A stretch of DNA of 7,747 nucleotides, from the NCBI GenBank assembly GCA_038329555.1, contig JBBQNC010000174.1, forward strand, positions 1-7,747. Reading direction: 5' to 3'. Shown here in pieces: positions 1 to 6,480 of the stretch. The stretch's first letter is position 1. Each line of letters begins with the position of its first letter. This stretch comes from JALYUA01 sp038329555 (GTDB taxonomy: Bacteria; Acidobacteriota; Thermoanaerobaculia; UBA5066; Gp7-AA6). The notes beneath the pieces were generated by a model that ran no database searches, had not been told where the DNA came from, and saw only the letters and a list, made by a program, of their open reading frames with translations. A program made the translations under genes and the position numbers.

Positions 1-1
1 G

Positions 2-187
2 GGGGAAGTCGACGGCACCCGGACGCTGCGGATGTACGTCGTCGAGCCGGGCGACAACCTGTCGAAGATCGCCCGGAAGTTCTACGGCGACTCGAACGCG
101 TGGAAGCGGATCTACGAAGAGAACCGGGACCAGATCAAGAACCCGGACCTCATTCAGCCCGGCTGGAAATTGAGGATCCCGGAATGA
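2..187 (+). CDS. LysM-domain protein, C-terminal fragment (5' end outside window)
   Basis: Only the last 61 residues and the TGA stop (185-187) are present; the start lies before the window. The visible part is one LysM domain, a peptidoglycan/chitin-type glycan-binding fold. It begins at about residue 11 with YVVEPGDNLSKIARKFYGD, continues with the NAWKRIYEENRDQI helix, and closes with the typical PGWKLRIPE end. The sequence resembles the C-terminal LysM domain of YgaU/Kbp-type proteins (single LysM at the extreme C-terminus, final 'RIPE'). The upstream part that would decide the subfamily (for example a BON domain) is missing. The TGA overlaps an ATG at 184-186, and a lipoprotein gene starts 17 bp downstream, so the two are probably co-transcribed. 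LysM assignment is secure; Kbp identity is only a possibility. Confidence 0.9.
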   Translation, partial: GEVDGTRTLRMYVVEPGDNLSKIARKFYGDSNAWKRIYEENRDQIKNPDLIQPGWKLRIPE

Positions 188-204
188 CGAAGGAGGAGAC
201 AGAG

Positions 205-690
205 ATGACGCGACGCATTCTTCGAAGCATCCCCGCGATGATTCTCGGCCTGGCGCTGCCGCTGGCCGCCTGCAAGAAGGCGGAGACCCCGGCTGCGACG
301 TCCACAACGACCGAGGCGACGGGAACCACCGGAGGCACGACGCTTCCATCGGCATCGGCCGTTCACGTGACGGACGTGCAGCTCGGCAAGGCGTTGAATG
401 CCGACAAGAGGGTTCAGGCCTCGACCGACACCTTCGCGCCGACCGACACGATTTTCGCCTCCGTGGCGACCTCCGGCGCCGCGCCCGCGGCGACGATCGT
501 CGCGAAGTGGACCTATCAGGACGGCCAGACGGTCAAGCGCGACAGCCGCACGATCGCGCCGACCGGCCCGGCAGTGACGGAGTTCAGCATCCAGAAACCG
601 GACGGGTGGCCCAAGGGCGCCTACCAGGTCGAGATCGCCATCGACGGCCAGCCCGCCACCGCCACGACGCGCAGCTTCAAGATCCAGTAG
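205..690 (+). CDS. Small lipoprotein with a beta-sandwich-like domain, function unknown
   Basis: 161 residues. The start is ATG 205 because a strong Shine-Dalgarno (AAGGAGGA, 190-197) sits about 7 bp before it; an in-frame ATG at 184 has no such site and would add residues before the signal peptide. The N-terminus is a lipoprotein signal: MTRR, a hydrophobic run, then the lipobox LAAC with Cys at residue 23 followed by KK. Residues 28-50 are a Thr/Ala/Gly-rich linker. Residues 54-161 look like a compact all-beta domain with the motifs DTFAPTDTIFASV, AKWTYQDGQ and KPDGWPKGAYQVEI, ending in FKIQ. I have a general impression of this Ig-like pattern in other bacterial hypothetical proteins but know no function for it. 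It sits directly after the LysM gene, which suggests a joint role in the cell envelope. Lys at +2 of the lipidated Cys gives no Asp-type inner-membrane retention signal, so outer-membrane sorting is plausible. Confidence 0.88.
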   Translation: MTRRILRSIPAMILGLALPLAACKKAETPAATSTTTEATGTTGGTTLPSASAVHVTDVQLGKALNADKRVQASTDTFAPTDTIFASVATSGAAPAATIVAKWTYQDGQTVKRDSRTIAPTGPAVTEFSIQKPDGWPKGAYQVEIAIDGQPATATTRSFKIQ

Positions 691-709
691 TCACCGAGGA
701 GGATTCCTC

Positions 710-750
710 TTCACCCCAACCCTCTCCCCCGACCGCGGGGGAGAGGGGGA
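710..750 (-). repeat. Hairpin element copy A (inverted orientation)
   Basis: CCTCTCCCCC (721-730) pairs perfectly with GGGGGAGAGG (737-746). G731-C736 adds an eleventh pair and leaves an ACCG tetraloop. With its left flank (TCACCCC) this copy reads like the reverse complement of copies B and C, so it is inverted relative to them. It starts 31 bp after the lipoprotein stop and could help end that transcript, but no T-run follows it. Confidence 0.6.
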
Positions 751-779
751 CTGGGGAGCCGGGGCCATCCCCTCTCCGA

Positions 780-858
780 GCATCTCCACTCCACCCGCGA
801 CAGCGGGGGGAGTGGTCGGGGGTGAGGGGGGCGAGCCCCGATGGTCTTCATCGCCTCG
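780..858 (+). repeat. Hairpin element copy B
   Basis: About 79 bp, matching copy C (972-1049) along its length. The stem is CCACTCC (786-792) with GGAGTGG (809-815), then an A/G mismatch, then CCCGC (794-798) with GCGGG (803-807), and a GACA loop. It is followed by the shared GTGAGGGGGGC segment and the shared end ATCGCCTCG (850-858). Confidence 0.65.
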
Positions 859-971
859 ATTCCACTCACCCCAGGCTTTCTCGGTCGCGCGGGGTCCGTC
901 ACAGTCCGCGGGAAGTGAGTGAGGGATAGCCACCGCCATCGGCCCACTACCGGGGAGACGAGACAATCCCG

Positions 972-1049
972 CCATCTCCTCTCCACCCGCAACAGCGGGG
1001 GGAGAGGGCGGGGTGAGGGGGGCAAGCCGCGCTGCACTCGATCGCCTCG
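972..1049 (+). repeat. Hairpin element copy C
   Basis: About 78 bp, in the same orientation as copy B. The stem is CCTCTCC (978-984) with GGAGAGG (1001-1007), the same A/G mismatch, then CCCGC (986-990) with GCGGG (995-999), and an AACA loop. The shared right end ATCGCCTCG is at 1041-1049. It differs from copy B by a T980-A1005 pair where B has A788-T813, so pairing is preserved. Confidence 0.65.
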
Positions 1050-1130
1050 GAATCTCCGTTCAACAGCCTGGCCGGTCGACCGGGTGGGAGGTTTGTGAGT
1101 CAGACCCCGCGCCTTGCACCACCTCGAAGC

Positions 1131-1158
1131 AAGAAAAAAGCGGGGGCAACGCCCCCGC
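1131..1158 (-). terminator. Rho-independent terminator of the Pro/Gln/Thr-rich membrane protein gene
   Basis: Read on the minus strand, GCGGGGGC (complement of 1151-1158), loop GTT and GCCCCCGC (complement of 1140-1147) form a perfect 8-bp stem. TTTTTTCTT (complement of 1131-1139) follows immediately. It lies about 20 bp after the TAA at 1178-1180. This is a textbook intrinsic terminator and confirms the direction of the upstream gene. Confidence 0.92.
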
Positions 1159-1177
1159 CTCTTCCGGAATGGTGAGC

Positions 1178-1915
1178 TTACGTCCGGCGCTGCACGGGAA
1201 CCGAGTCCGAGACCTTACCCTCATTCGCCCGGAGCTCCGGTCGCGTGTCGACCGTGCCCGAGTCCGTCTTGCCATAGATCGTCATGCGCGTCGCGTTCCG
1301 GCGCCGCATGGTGCGCGAGATGATGTAGATCAGGCCGAGGAGAAGGATGCCGCCGAGGACCCAGCCCGAGATGCTCGAGCGGGTCGTGGTGGTTTCGGTC
1401 TGGCTCGTGCCGGCGTCCGCGACCGGAGCGGCAACCGGAGGCGCCGCCGCGGGGTCCGTCGTCGCACCGGTGGCCGCCGGCGGATTTCCGCTCGGAGGCA
1501 CCGCGCTGTCGATCGCCGAGGTCCCGGCCGCCGCGCCGGCAGCCGTGTCAGAGGTCGCGGGCGGCGGAGAGATCGTAGAAACCTCGGTGTTCGTCGTCGT
1601 GCTCTTCTTCGTCGTAGCGGCCGGCTTCGAGACCTTCTTCTGAGACCTCGTGGTACGGGTCTGCGTCGCCTGGGAGCGCTCGACCGGGGCCGTCGCGGGC
1701 TGCGCCGCCTCGACGGCGGGCTGCGGCTGGGTTTCGGGCGCCGGCTGAGCGGAAGGCGGCGCCTGATCGGGCACCGCGTTGCTCGGCTGTTGAGCCTGCG
1801 GGATCGCCGGCGCCGGCTGCTGCTGCTGCGGCTGTGCCGAGTCCTGAGCGAAGGCGAAGCCTGCGGTTGCGGCGAGGAGAACCGTTGCCATCCAGAGTCG
1901 GAAGTGAGATCGCAT
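1178..1915 (-). CDS. Secreted Pro/Gln/Thr-rich protein with one C-terminal membrane anchor, function unknown
   Basis: 245 residues. The start is ATG at 1915, with AAGGAG (complement of 1924-1929) 8 bp upstream. Residues 1-23 are a classical signal peptide (MRSHFRLW, hydrophobic core, cleavage expected at AFA/QD). Residues 24-180 are low complexity: first Gln/Pro/Ala-rich (QQQQPAPA, PETQPQPAVEA), then a basic/Thr stretch (TRTTRSQKKVSKP, TTKKSTTTNTE), then Ala/Pro/Thr-rich. One transmembrane helix follows at about 183-200 (SGWVLGGILLLGLIYIIS), then RTMRRR, so the last 45 residues should be cytoplasmic and the long linker periplasmic. No catalytic or binding motif is visible. The linker could span the periplasm as in TonB-like or cell-wall-crossing proteins, but no TonB C-terminal domain is present. 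It is a lone gene with its own terminator, separated by 390 bp from the minus-strand cluster upstream. Confidence 0.85.
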   Translation of the reverse strand: MRSHFRLWMATVLLAATAGFAFAQDSAQPQQQQPAPAIPQAQQPSNAVPDQAPPSAQPAPETQPQPAVEAAQPATAPVERSQATQTRTTRSQKKVSKPAATTKKSTTTNTEVSTISPPPATSDTAAGAAAGTSAIDSAVPPSGNPPAATGATTDPAAAPPVAAPVADAGTSQTETTTTRSSISGWVLGGILLLGLIYIISRTMRRRNATRMTIYGKTDSGTVDTRPELRANEGKVSDSVPVQRRT

Positions 1916-2002
1916 GGTGCACGCTCCTTGAAATCGCGAGGCTCTTGGAGCCCCAAAAATCTGTCTGCGATTCGCGACCTTTCAGAGGGCCAGTCGCGCG
2001 CC

Positions 2003-2019
2003 GTCCGGGCTACCCGGAC
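2003..2019. other. Perfect 7-bp hairpin in the leader of the 1178-1915 gene
   Basis: GTCCGGG (2003-2009) and CCCGGAC (2013-2019) are fully complementary around a 3-base loop (CTA). It lies about 88 bp upstream of the minus-strand ATG at 1915. It could be a leader RNA structure or a protein site; it has no T-run on either side, so it is not a standard terminator. Confidence 0.4.
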
Positions 2020-2260
2020 ACCAGCAGAAAGAGCAGAATGCATGCCAGAAGGGAATCCGGCGACTCGCAACCGGCAATAAGCCCGACGCTCTCACGGTGC
2101 GGTCCAGAGTGTGCGCGATTGTCGGACAAATCCGCTCGCCGATTGCGCCCCGAAGGTGCATTCCGGAGCCTGGACGTGGCTGGTCGTGACGCGAGCCGCG
2201 CGGCCGAGCCGATCGATCCGCGCATGGAACCGAGACCGATCCTTCGAGACGGGCTTTTAC

Positions 2261-2300
2261 AACTCAAGACTCAGAACGCAGAACTCACAACAAGAACTCA
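2261..2300. repeat. Degenerate AACTCA/GACTCA short repeat
   Basis: ACTCA occurs four times in 40 bp (2262-2266, 2269-2273, 2283-2287 and 2296-2300), mostly as GAACTCA or AACTCA with variable spacing. It starts just after the 3' end of the DUF1206 gene (stop 2307-2309 on minus). It is AT-richer than its surroundings. Role unknown. Confidence 0.5.
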
Positions 2301-2306
2301 CGGCTC

Positions 2307-3053
2307 TCAGCGCCGTCCGCCCAGGACTCCCAGCAGGAAGAGGTAGGCGCCGTAGGCAAGCAGCCCCGCGCCGGCGATCGCGAGCAGCCACGGTCCGAGC
2401 CGCGAGGATTGCAGAACTCCCAGCGCTCCGCCGATGTCGCGATACTCGCGCGGGTCGAGCGCGTCCGCGCTCGCCACGAGAAACCAGCCGATGATTCCCG
2501 AGACGACGCCCCGCGCCGCGTAGCCGAATCGGCCCATCCGCAGGATCGCGTCCGACGCGCCGCCCAGGCGGCCGCGAGCGGGCCTCAACCGGAGCCTTCC
2601 CGAGAGGCCCTGCCAGAGCTGGAGCGCGCCGATCCCGATCACGACGAACCCGGTGATCTTGAGCACCGACGGCCCCCAGTCGTGGGAGAGGAGCCAGGTC
2701 AGGGCGGACCGGGAGTCGAGGCCCCGCTTCCAGCGCAGGAACCGCGCGACGGCGACCCACGCCAGGAGCGCGTGGGCGATCGCGTCGGCGAACGAGACGA
2801 CGCGTGCGAAGAAGGACCTCGTCCCGTCCCCGGCTTCGGACAGGCGCGCGGCCGCGAAGCCGGCGAGCCCCGCCGCGATGAACGCCAGGACGGCGGGGCC
2901 GAACGGGTGGGCGAGCAGGTAGCCGAACGCGCCCGAGAATCCGCGGACGCGATCTCGCGCGCCCCGGAGGGCGACGTGGATCGCGAGGATGCCGAGAACG
3001 ACGTAGACGGCCCCGAGCGCCGCGAAGCCCAGGCGGGTCAGAGTGCGGCGCAT
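2307..3053 (-). CDS. DUF1206-family membrane protein
   Basis: 248 residues. The start chosen is ATG 3053, 17 bp after the kinase stop; upstream codons in this frame would run into the kinase gene and encode a basic, non-membrane stretch. The protein consists of three related units of about 70 residues (about 7-73, 84-150 and 174-243). Each has two hydrophobic helices around a short loop, giving about six transmembrane segments. Unit 1 begins LGFAALGAVYVVLGILAIHV with PFGPAVLAFIAAGLAGFAAARL. Unit 3 begins FGYAARGVVSGIIGWFLVAS with GPWLLAIAGAGLLAYGAYLFL. The repeated G-x-x-A-R-G / P-x-G pattern is typical of DUF1206, a bacterial membrane family of unknown function. The ribosome site is weak (GAAG-type), so translation may be coupled to the kinase gene. 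It is the last gene of the probable udgX-kinase cluster; no clear terminator was found behind it. Confidence 0.85.
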   Translation of the reverse strand: MRRTLTRLGFAALGAVYVVLGILAIHVALRGARDRVRGFSGAFGYLLAHPFGPAVLAFIAAGLAGFAAARLSEAGDGTRSFFARVVSFADAIAHALLAWVAVARFLRWKRGLDSRSALTWLLSHDWGPSVLKITGFVVIGIGALQLWQGLSGRLRLRPARGRLGGASDAILRMGRFGYAARGVVSGIIGWFLVASADALDPREYRDIGGALGVLQSSRLGPWLLAIAGAGLLAYGAYLFLLGVLGGRR

Positions 3054-3070
3054 CGGTGTCGGAGGCTTCT

Positions 3071-5434
3071 TCAGCCGTGGAGGGCGAGCGGATCCGAGCT
3101 CGACCCGCGCAGGCTTCGCCAGAGGTTTGCATAACGCGCGCACTCCGTTTTCAACTCCGCGATCTGGACGGCGAACCGCGGGTCGGATCTCAGCGGAGCG
3201 AGCAGGGGGTCGCATTCGAACAAGGCGTGGCAGGGAAATCCGTTGCGCGCCGCGGCCGCCAACCACGTGAACGCCCGGTCGCGCTCGCCGAGAAGCGCCA
3301 GCGCGCAGGCCACGTCGTACTGGGCGTGGTGGTAGTGCCCGAAGGCGCGGCGGTTCTGCTCGGTGAGCGCGATCTGGCGCTCCGCCTCGGAGCCCTGACC
3401 CTCGAGGGCCGCCAGGATGGCGCGGACGGGGTAGAAGAGGACCTCGCGGACGAACTGCCGCCCGGCGTGCTCGATCGTCCGGGCCGCCCCGGCGCGATCT
3501 CCGGTGCGGATTTGCCCGTGCGCGCGGTGGTAGTGCACCCAGGACGTCTGAGGCGACTCGCGGTACGCGCGATCGGCGATCTCCAGGGCCTCGGCCCAGC
3601 GTCCCTCCGCCGCGCGGCAGAGTCCGAGGTGCATCGCCAGGTAGGCGTCGCTGGGGTCGATGGCGAGAGCCTGGCGGAACGCTGCGTCGGACTCTTCAAT
3701 CATCGAGACGTGGATCAGGATGAGGGCTGCGATCCCATACGCGTCGTGCATGTTCGGCCTCGCCGCGATCGCGGCGGCGATCTCGCGCATCGCGCCCTCG
3801 ACGTCGAAGTTGCGCTGCGGGGTCCAAAGGAGGCGTCCGCGCAGGTACCGGCCCTCCGGCAGGTCGGGGTCGATCGCCAGGGCCCGGTCGGACATCGCGA
3901 CGGCGCGCTCGTACCAATCGCCCTCCGGCTCGAATGAGAAGGCGAGCCGCGCGTACGCGTCGGCGAGGCCGGCGAGCGGAAGTGCTGAGCCGGGGTCGAT
4001 CGCGCTCGCCTTCTCGAAGGCCTCGATGGCCTCGTTCAGGTCGGAGAGGCTGTTCATCAGAAGGTGGACGCGGCCCTTCAGCACGAGCTCGTAGGCGCCG
4101 GCCGCCGGTTGCGCGGGCCGCACGAGCCGTCGTTCGTCGCTCGGGGTCAGCTCGACCTGCAGCGCTTCGGCGATCCGGCGGGAGACCTGGTCCTGCATGC
4201 CGAAGATGTCGTCGAGCGACGTGTCGATCTTTCCGCCCCACAGGGGCAGTCCCCCGTCGATCCCCACGAGCTGCACCGTCACGCGCAGCCGCGAGCCCGA
4301 GCGCTGGTAGCTCGCGTCGACGACCGCTTCGACGCCGAGCTCGCGGCCCGCCTCTTCGGCGGTGATCGAGCGGTCGCGGTACGCGAGAATCGCCGACGTG
4401 GGTCGCACGACGAGGGACCGGACGAGCGCCAGCTCCGTGATCGTCGCGTCCGCGAGCCCGATCCCGAGGTGCGCGTTCGCGGGATCGCCGGCGAGGTCCT
4501 TGAAGGGCAGCACGGCCACCGAGCGCCGCTCACCGCGCCCGCTGGAGGGAGCAGGCGCGGCCGCGTTCCGAATCGACGGCGAAGCGCCGCAGGCCTCGAG
4601 CGCGTAGCCCAGGTCCCGGGCGCACTGGAAACGCTCGGCGGGGTTCTTTTCCAGGCAGCGCCGGGCGATCCGATCGAGGGCGCCCGCCGGAGCGCGGCGC
4701 GCCTCGGGGATGTCGGCTGGCTCGTCTTTCAGGATGGCGGTCATCGTCTCGATCTGCGACACGGCGCGAAACGCCCGATCGCCCGAGATCGCCTCGTAGA
4801 GGATCGCGCCGAAGGAGAAGATGTCCGCCCGGGCGTCGGCAGCCTGACCGCGCACCTGTTCGGGGGCCATGTACCCGACGGTGCCGAGGATCGTTCCGGG
4901 CTCCGTCATCGGGCCCGCCGTCGCGGTCGCCAGCGCCGAGCCGGAGAGCTCCGTCGGTTGCACGCGAGCGAGCCCGAAGTCGAGGATCTTGGCGATCCCG
5001 TCGGACGTCAGGAAGAGGTTCTCCGGCTTGAGATCGCGGTGGACGATTCCGCGGGCGTGCGCGGCGGCAAGACCGCGCGCCACCTGTACCATGCCGTCCA
5101 CGATCTTCCGCGGAGGGAGCGGTCCGCTCGCGAGCCACTCCCGGAAGGTCCGTCCCTCGAGGAGCTCGAGGACGGCGTAGGCGATCTCTCCCTCGGTGTC
5201 GAAATCGTGGATGCCGAGCACGTTCGGGTGAGAAAGAGCCGCGGCGGCGCGCGCCTCCCGCTCGAATCGCGCGAGCGCCTCCGGGTCGCGCGACAGCGCG
5301 CTCGGCAGAACCTTGACCGCGACGTCGCGGCCGAGCTTCGCGTCGCGCGCGCGATAGACCTCGCCCATGCCGCCCGCTCCCAGCGGGGAGCCGATCTCGT
5401 AGGAGCCGAGGCGGGTGCCCGGAGACAGGGACAT
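3071..5434 (-). CDS. Cytosolic Ser/Thr protein kinase fused to a TolB-N-like domain and TPR repeats
   Basis: 787 residues. The start MSLSPGTRLGSYEIG matches the usual beginning of this kinase group. Residues 12-280 are a complete Hanks-type kinase domain: Gly-rich loop GAGGMGEVYRA (19-29), VAVK with Lys41, alpha-C Glu60, HRDLKPEN (132-139, Asp134 catalytic), DFG (152-154), APE (190-192), DIFSFG (204-209) and Arg268 near the end. All key residues are present, so activity is expected. Residues 290-303 are a linker. Residues 304-425 (SVAVLPFKDLAGD, LADAITEL-like helix, LGVEAVVDASYQRSG, LWGGKIDTSLDDIF) form the TolB-N/FlgO-like module often found beside adenylate cyclases and kinases. Residues 446-760 are TPR-like helices with AIDP motifs (478-481, 520-523, 591-594). 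No transmembrane helix is seen, unlike many bacterial receptor kinases, so it should sense or scaffold in the cytosol. Substrates are unknown. It lies 46 bp after udgX and 17 bp before DUF1206. No Shine-Dalgarno is visible at its start. Confidence 0.95.
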   Translation of the reverse strand: MSLSPGTRLGSYEIGSPLGAGGMGEVYRARDAKLGRDVAVKVLPSALSRDPEALARFEREARAAAALSHPNVLGIHDFDTEGEIAYAVLELLEGRTFREWLASGPLPPRKIVDGMVQVARGLAAAHARGIVHRDLKPENLFLTSDGIAKILDFGLARVQPTELSGSALATATAGPMTEPGTILGTVGYMAPEQVRGQAADARADIFSFGAILYEAISGDRAFRAVSQIETMTAILKDEPADIPEARRAPAGALDRIARRCLEKNPAERFQCARDLGYALEACGASPSIRNAAAPAPSSGRGERRSVAVLPFKDLAGDPANAHLGIGLADATITELALVRSLVVRPTSAILAYRDRSITAEEAGRELGVEAVVDASYQRSGSRLRVTVQLVGIDGGLPLWGGKIDTSLDDIFGMQDQVSRRIAEALQVELTPSDERRLVRPAQPAAGAYELVLKGRVHLLMNSLSDLNEAIEAFEKASAIDPGSALPLAGLADAYARLAFSFEPEGDWYERAVAMSDRALAIDPDLPEGRYLRGRLLWTPQRNFDVEGAMREIAAAIAARPNMHDAYGIAALILIHVSMIEESDAAFRQALAIDPSDAYLAMHLGLCRAAEGRWAEALEIADRAYRESPQTSWVHYHRAHGQIRTGDRAGAARTIEHAGRQFVREVLFYPVRAILAALEGQGSEAERQIALTEQNRRAFGHYHHAQYDVACALALLGERDRAFTWLAAAARNGFPCHALFECDPLLAPLRSDPRFAVQIAELKTECARYANLWRSLRGSSSDPLALHG

Positions 5435-5444
5435 GGAGAGCGCG

Positions 5445-5450
5445 ATTCTA
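5445..5450 (-). promoter_or_regulatory. Possible -10 box (TAGAAT) just upstream of the kinase gene
   Basis: On the minus strand TAGAAT (complement of 5445-5450) differs from TATAAT at one position. Its downstream end is 10 bp before the kinase ATG (5434), so transcription from it would begin about 4-5 bases from the start codon and give a near-leaderless mRNA. This would fit the missing Shine-Dalgarno. The -35 position is unconvincing (GCTTCG at 17-bp spacing). Tentative. Confidence 0.25.
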
Positions 5451-5480
5451 TGGGAGGCTGAGGGATCCGAAGCGGTCCCG

Positions 5481-6479
5481 TCAGGAAGCCATCGCGGAAG
5501 CGGCGAGCCTGAGGTCCTCGACGAGCGCCGCGTACACGCTCGCCTTGCCTGCCTCGTCGTCGGCCCTCAGCACCGCCGACGGGTGGTACGTCGCCAGGAG
5601 CCTCGGCGCGAGCGGGGATTCCACGAACCGGCCGCGGTGTCGAAGGAGCCGGAAGTCGGGGGCGATGATCGCCTTTGCCGCGGTGGCGCCGAGGCAGACG
5701 AGAACTCGCGGCCGAAGGGTCGCGAGCTCCGCCTCGAGCCACGGCCGGCACGCGCCGATCTCGGTCGCGCCGGGCGTCTGATGGATGCGGCGCGTCCCGC
5801 GCGGCACGAACTTGAAGTGCTTCACGGCGTTCGTGACGTAGACATCCTCTCGCGCGATGCCGGAATCCCGCAGCGCGCGGTCGAAGACTTCACCCGCGGG
5901 CCCGACGAAAGGCGCCCCCTTCAGGTCCTCCCGGTCGCCCGGCTGCTCGCCGACCAGGACCGCGCGGGCGGTTGCCGGGCCGACGCCGAACACCGTCTGC
6001 GTCGCGTGGCGGTAGAGGTCGCATCCCCGGCACGAGGCCGCCGCCCTCCGGAGGACGTCCAGATCCCGCGTCGGTGGAACGAAGGCGGCCGCGCCGACCG
6101 CCGGCGGAGGCGCCACGAGGCCCTCGCGCACATCGCGCTCGATGCGGCGCAGCCGGGCGACGTCGTCGTTTCGCGCCTCCGCCAGGACGTCGCGGTCTCC
6201 CGCCGCGATGCGCCACAGGACGGCATAGAGCAGCGACCATCGGGCGGGATCGGGATGCCGGGCGGCGACCTCCGCGAGCTCCGCGAACGCGCGGGGCACG
6301 CGCATCTCCGGGGCGGAGCCTGCGCCGCCGGCCCCGGGAGGCTCGGCGACCCCAAAGACGCTCGGTTCCCCGGCCCGCTCGCGCCAGGCGACCTGCTCGG
6401 GGGAGACCCGATCCGCGAGCAGCCGGCGGGCCGCGTCGCGCCAGCCCTCGTAGGAGGGCTCGATGACCATTTCTCTCAT
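5481..6479 (-). CDS. udgX: UdgX-family uracil-DNA glycosylase/binding protein with short N-terminal DUF4130-like part
   Basis: 332 residues. The start is ATG 6479 with a GGGAGAG site 5 bp upstream; the frame stays open further upstream but that extension is basic low-complexity shadow. Residues 145-332 are a family-4-like uracil-DNA glycosylase of the UdgX type: CRGC (Cys150, Cys153) plus Cys244 and Cys262 as the expected four ligands of a 4Fe-4S cluster, motif GEQPGDREDLKGAPFVGPAG (177-196), the UdgX-specific RRIH loop (230-233) with His233, and HPS (299-301). In the known Mycobacterium UdgX the corresponding His forms a covalent bond to DNA after uracil removal; the same trapping chemistry is inferred here. 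Residues 3-118 resemble the beginning of the DUF4130/TIGR03915 domain (EPSYEGWRDAARRLL, VPRAFAELAEVAARH, WSLLYAVLWRI, RRIERDV), which is often fused to UdgX, but most of that domain is missing. It is the first gene of the minus-strand cluster. Confidence 0.92.
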   Translation of the reverse strand: MREMVIEPSYEGWRDAARRLLADRVSPEQVAWRERAGEPSVFGVAEPPGAGGAGSAPEMRVPRAFAELAEVAARHPDPARWSLLYAVLWRIAAGDRDVLAEARNDDVARLRRIERDVREGLVAPPPAVGAAAFVPPTRDLDVLRRAAASCRGCDLYRHATQTVFGVGPATARAVLVGEQPGDREDLKGAPFVGPAGEVFDRALRDSGIAREDVYVTNAVKHFKFVPRGTRRIHQTPGATEIGACRPWLEAELATLRPRVLVCLGATAAKAIIAPDFRLLRHRGRFVESPLAPRLLATYHPSAVLRADDEAGKASVYAALVEDLRLAASAMAS

Positions 6480-6480
6480 G

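Larger units (their letters stand above)
691..1130. other. Non-coding spacer carrying three hairpin repeat elements
   Basis: No credible gene is present. Reading frames crossing this stretch are rich in Arg, Pro and Ser, lack ribosome sites, and exist because the DNA is GC-rich and repetitive. The spacer lies between convergent genes (lipoprotein ending at 690 on +, Pro-rich protein ending at 1178 on -). It contains one inverted and two direct copies of a hairpin element, described separately. A further inverted pair, CACTCAC (863-869) and GTGAGTG (915-921), lies between the second and third copies. Confidence 0.7.
1916..2306. other. Intergenic region upstream of the Pro-rich membrane protein gene
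   Basis: No convincing gene. On the minus strand it is the 3' side of the DUF1206 gene and the leader of the gene starting at 1915. Visible structure: a hairpin at 2003-2019, a smaller one at 1940-1952 (GGCTC with GAGCC, 3-nt loop) close to the ribosome site, a TTGTC-G-GACAA palindrome at 2119-2129, and a degenerate AACTCA repeat at 2261-2300. No clear -35/-10 pair and no T-run terminator were found. Confidence 0.6.

Noticed and set aside
184..204. ATG at 184 as lipoprotein start, overlapping the LysM stop
   Set aside because: It would put MTKEETE in front of the signal peptide and place the strong Shine-Dalgarno inside the gene; ATG 205 fits better.
721..746. Hairpin copy A as a standard intrinsic terminator of the lipoprotein gene
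   Set aside because: The stem is strong, but no T-run follows and it belongs to a repeat family that occurs three times in the same spacer.
1013..2080. 355-codon plus-strand open frame
   Set aside because: It is very Arg-rich, runs through the hairpin repeat and the opposing terminator, and overlaps the whole minus-strand gene that has a signal peptide and ribosome site.
2010..2267. 85-codon minus-strand frame ending in a hydrophobic stretch (LLACILLFLLVSG)
   Set aside because: No ribosome site, Ser/Arg-rich and unstructured upstream part, and the hydrophobic end is too short and unsupported to call a gene.
4064..5461. Long plus-strand open frame (465 codons) opposite the kinase
   Set aside because: It is antisense to a well-supported kinase gene, is Arg/Asp/Glu-rich without domains, and is typical of GC-rich shadow frames. 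The same applies to the long plus-strand frames at 3056-3937 and 5415-6521.
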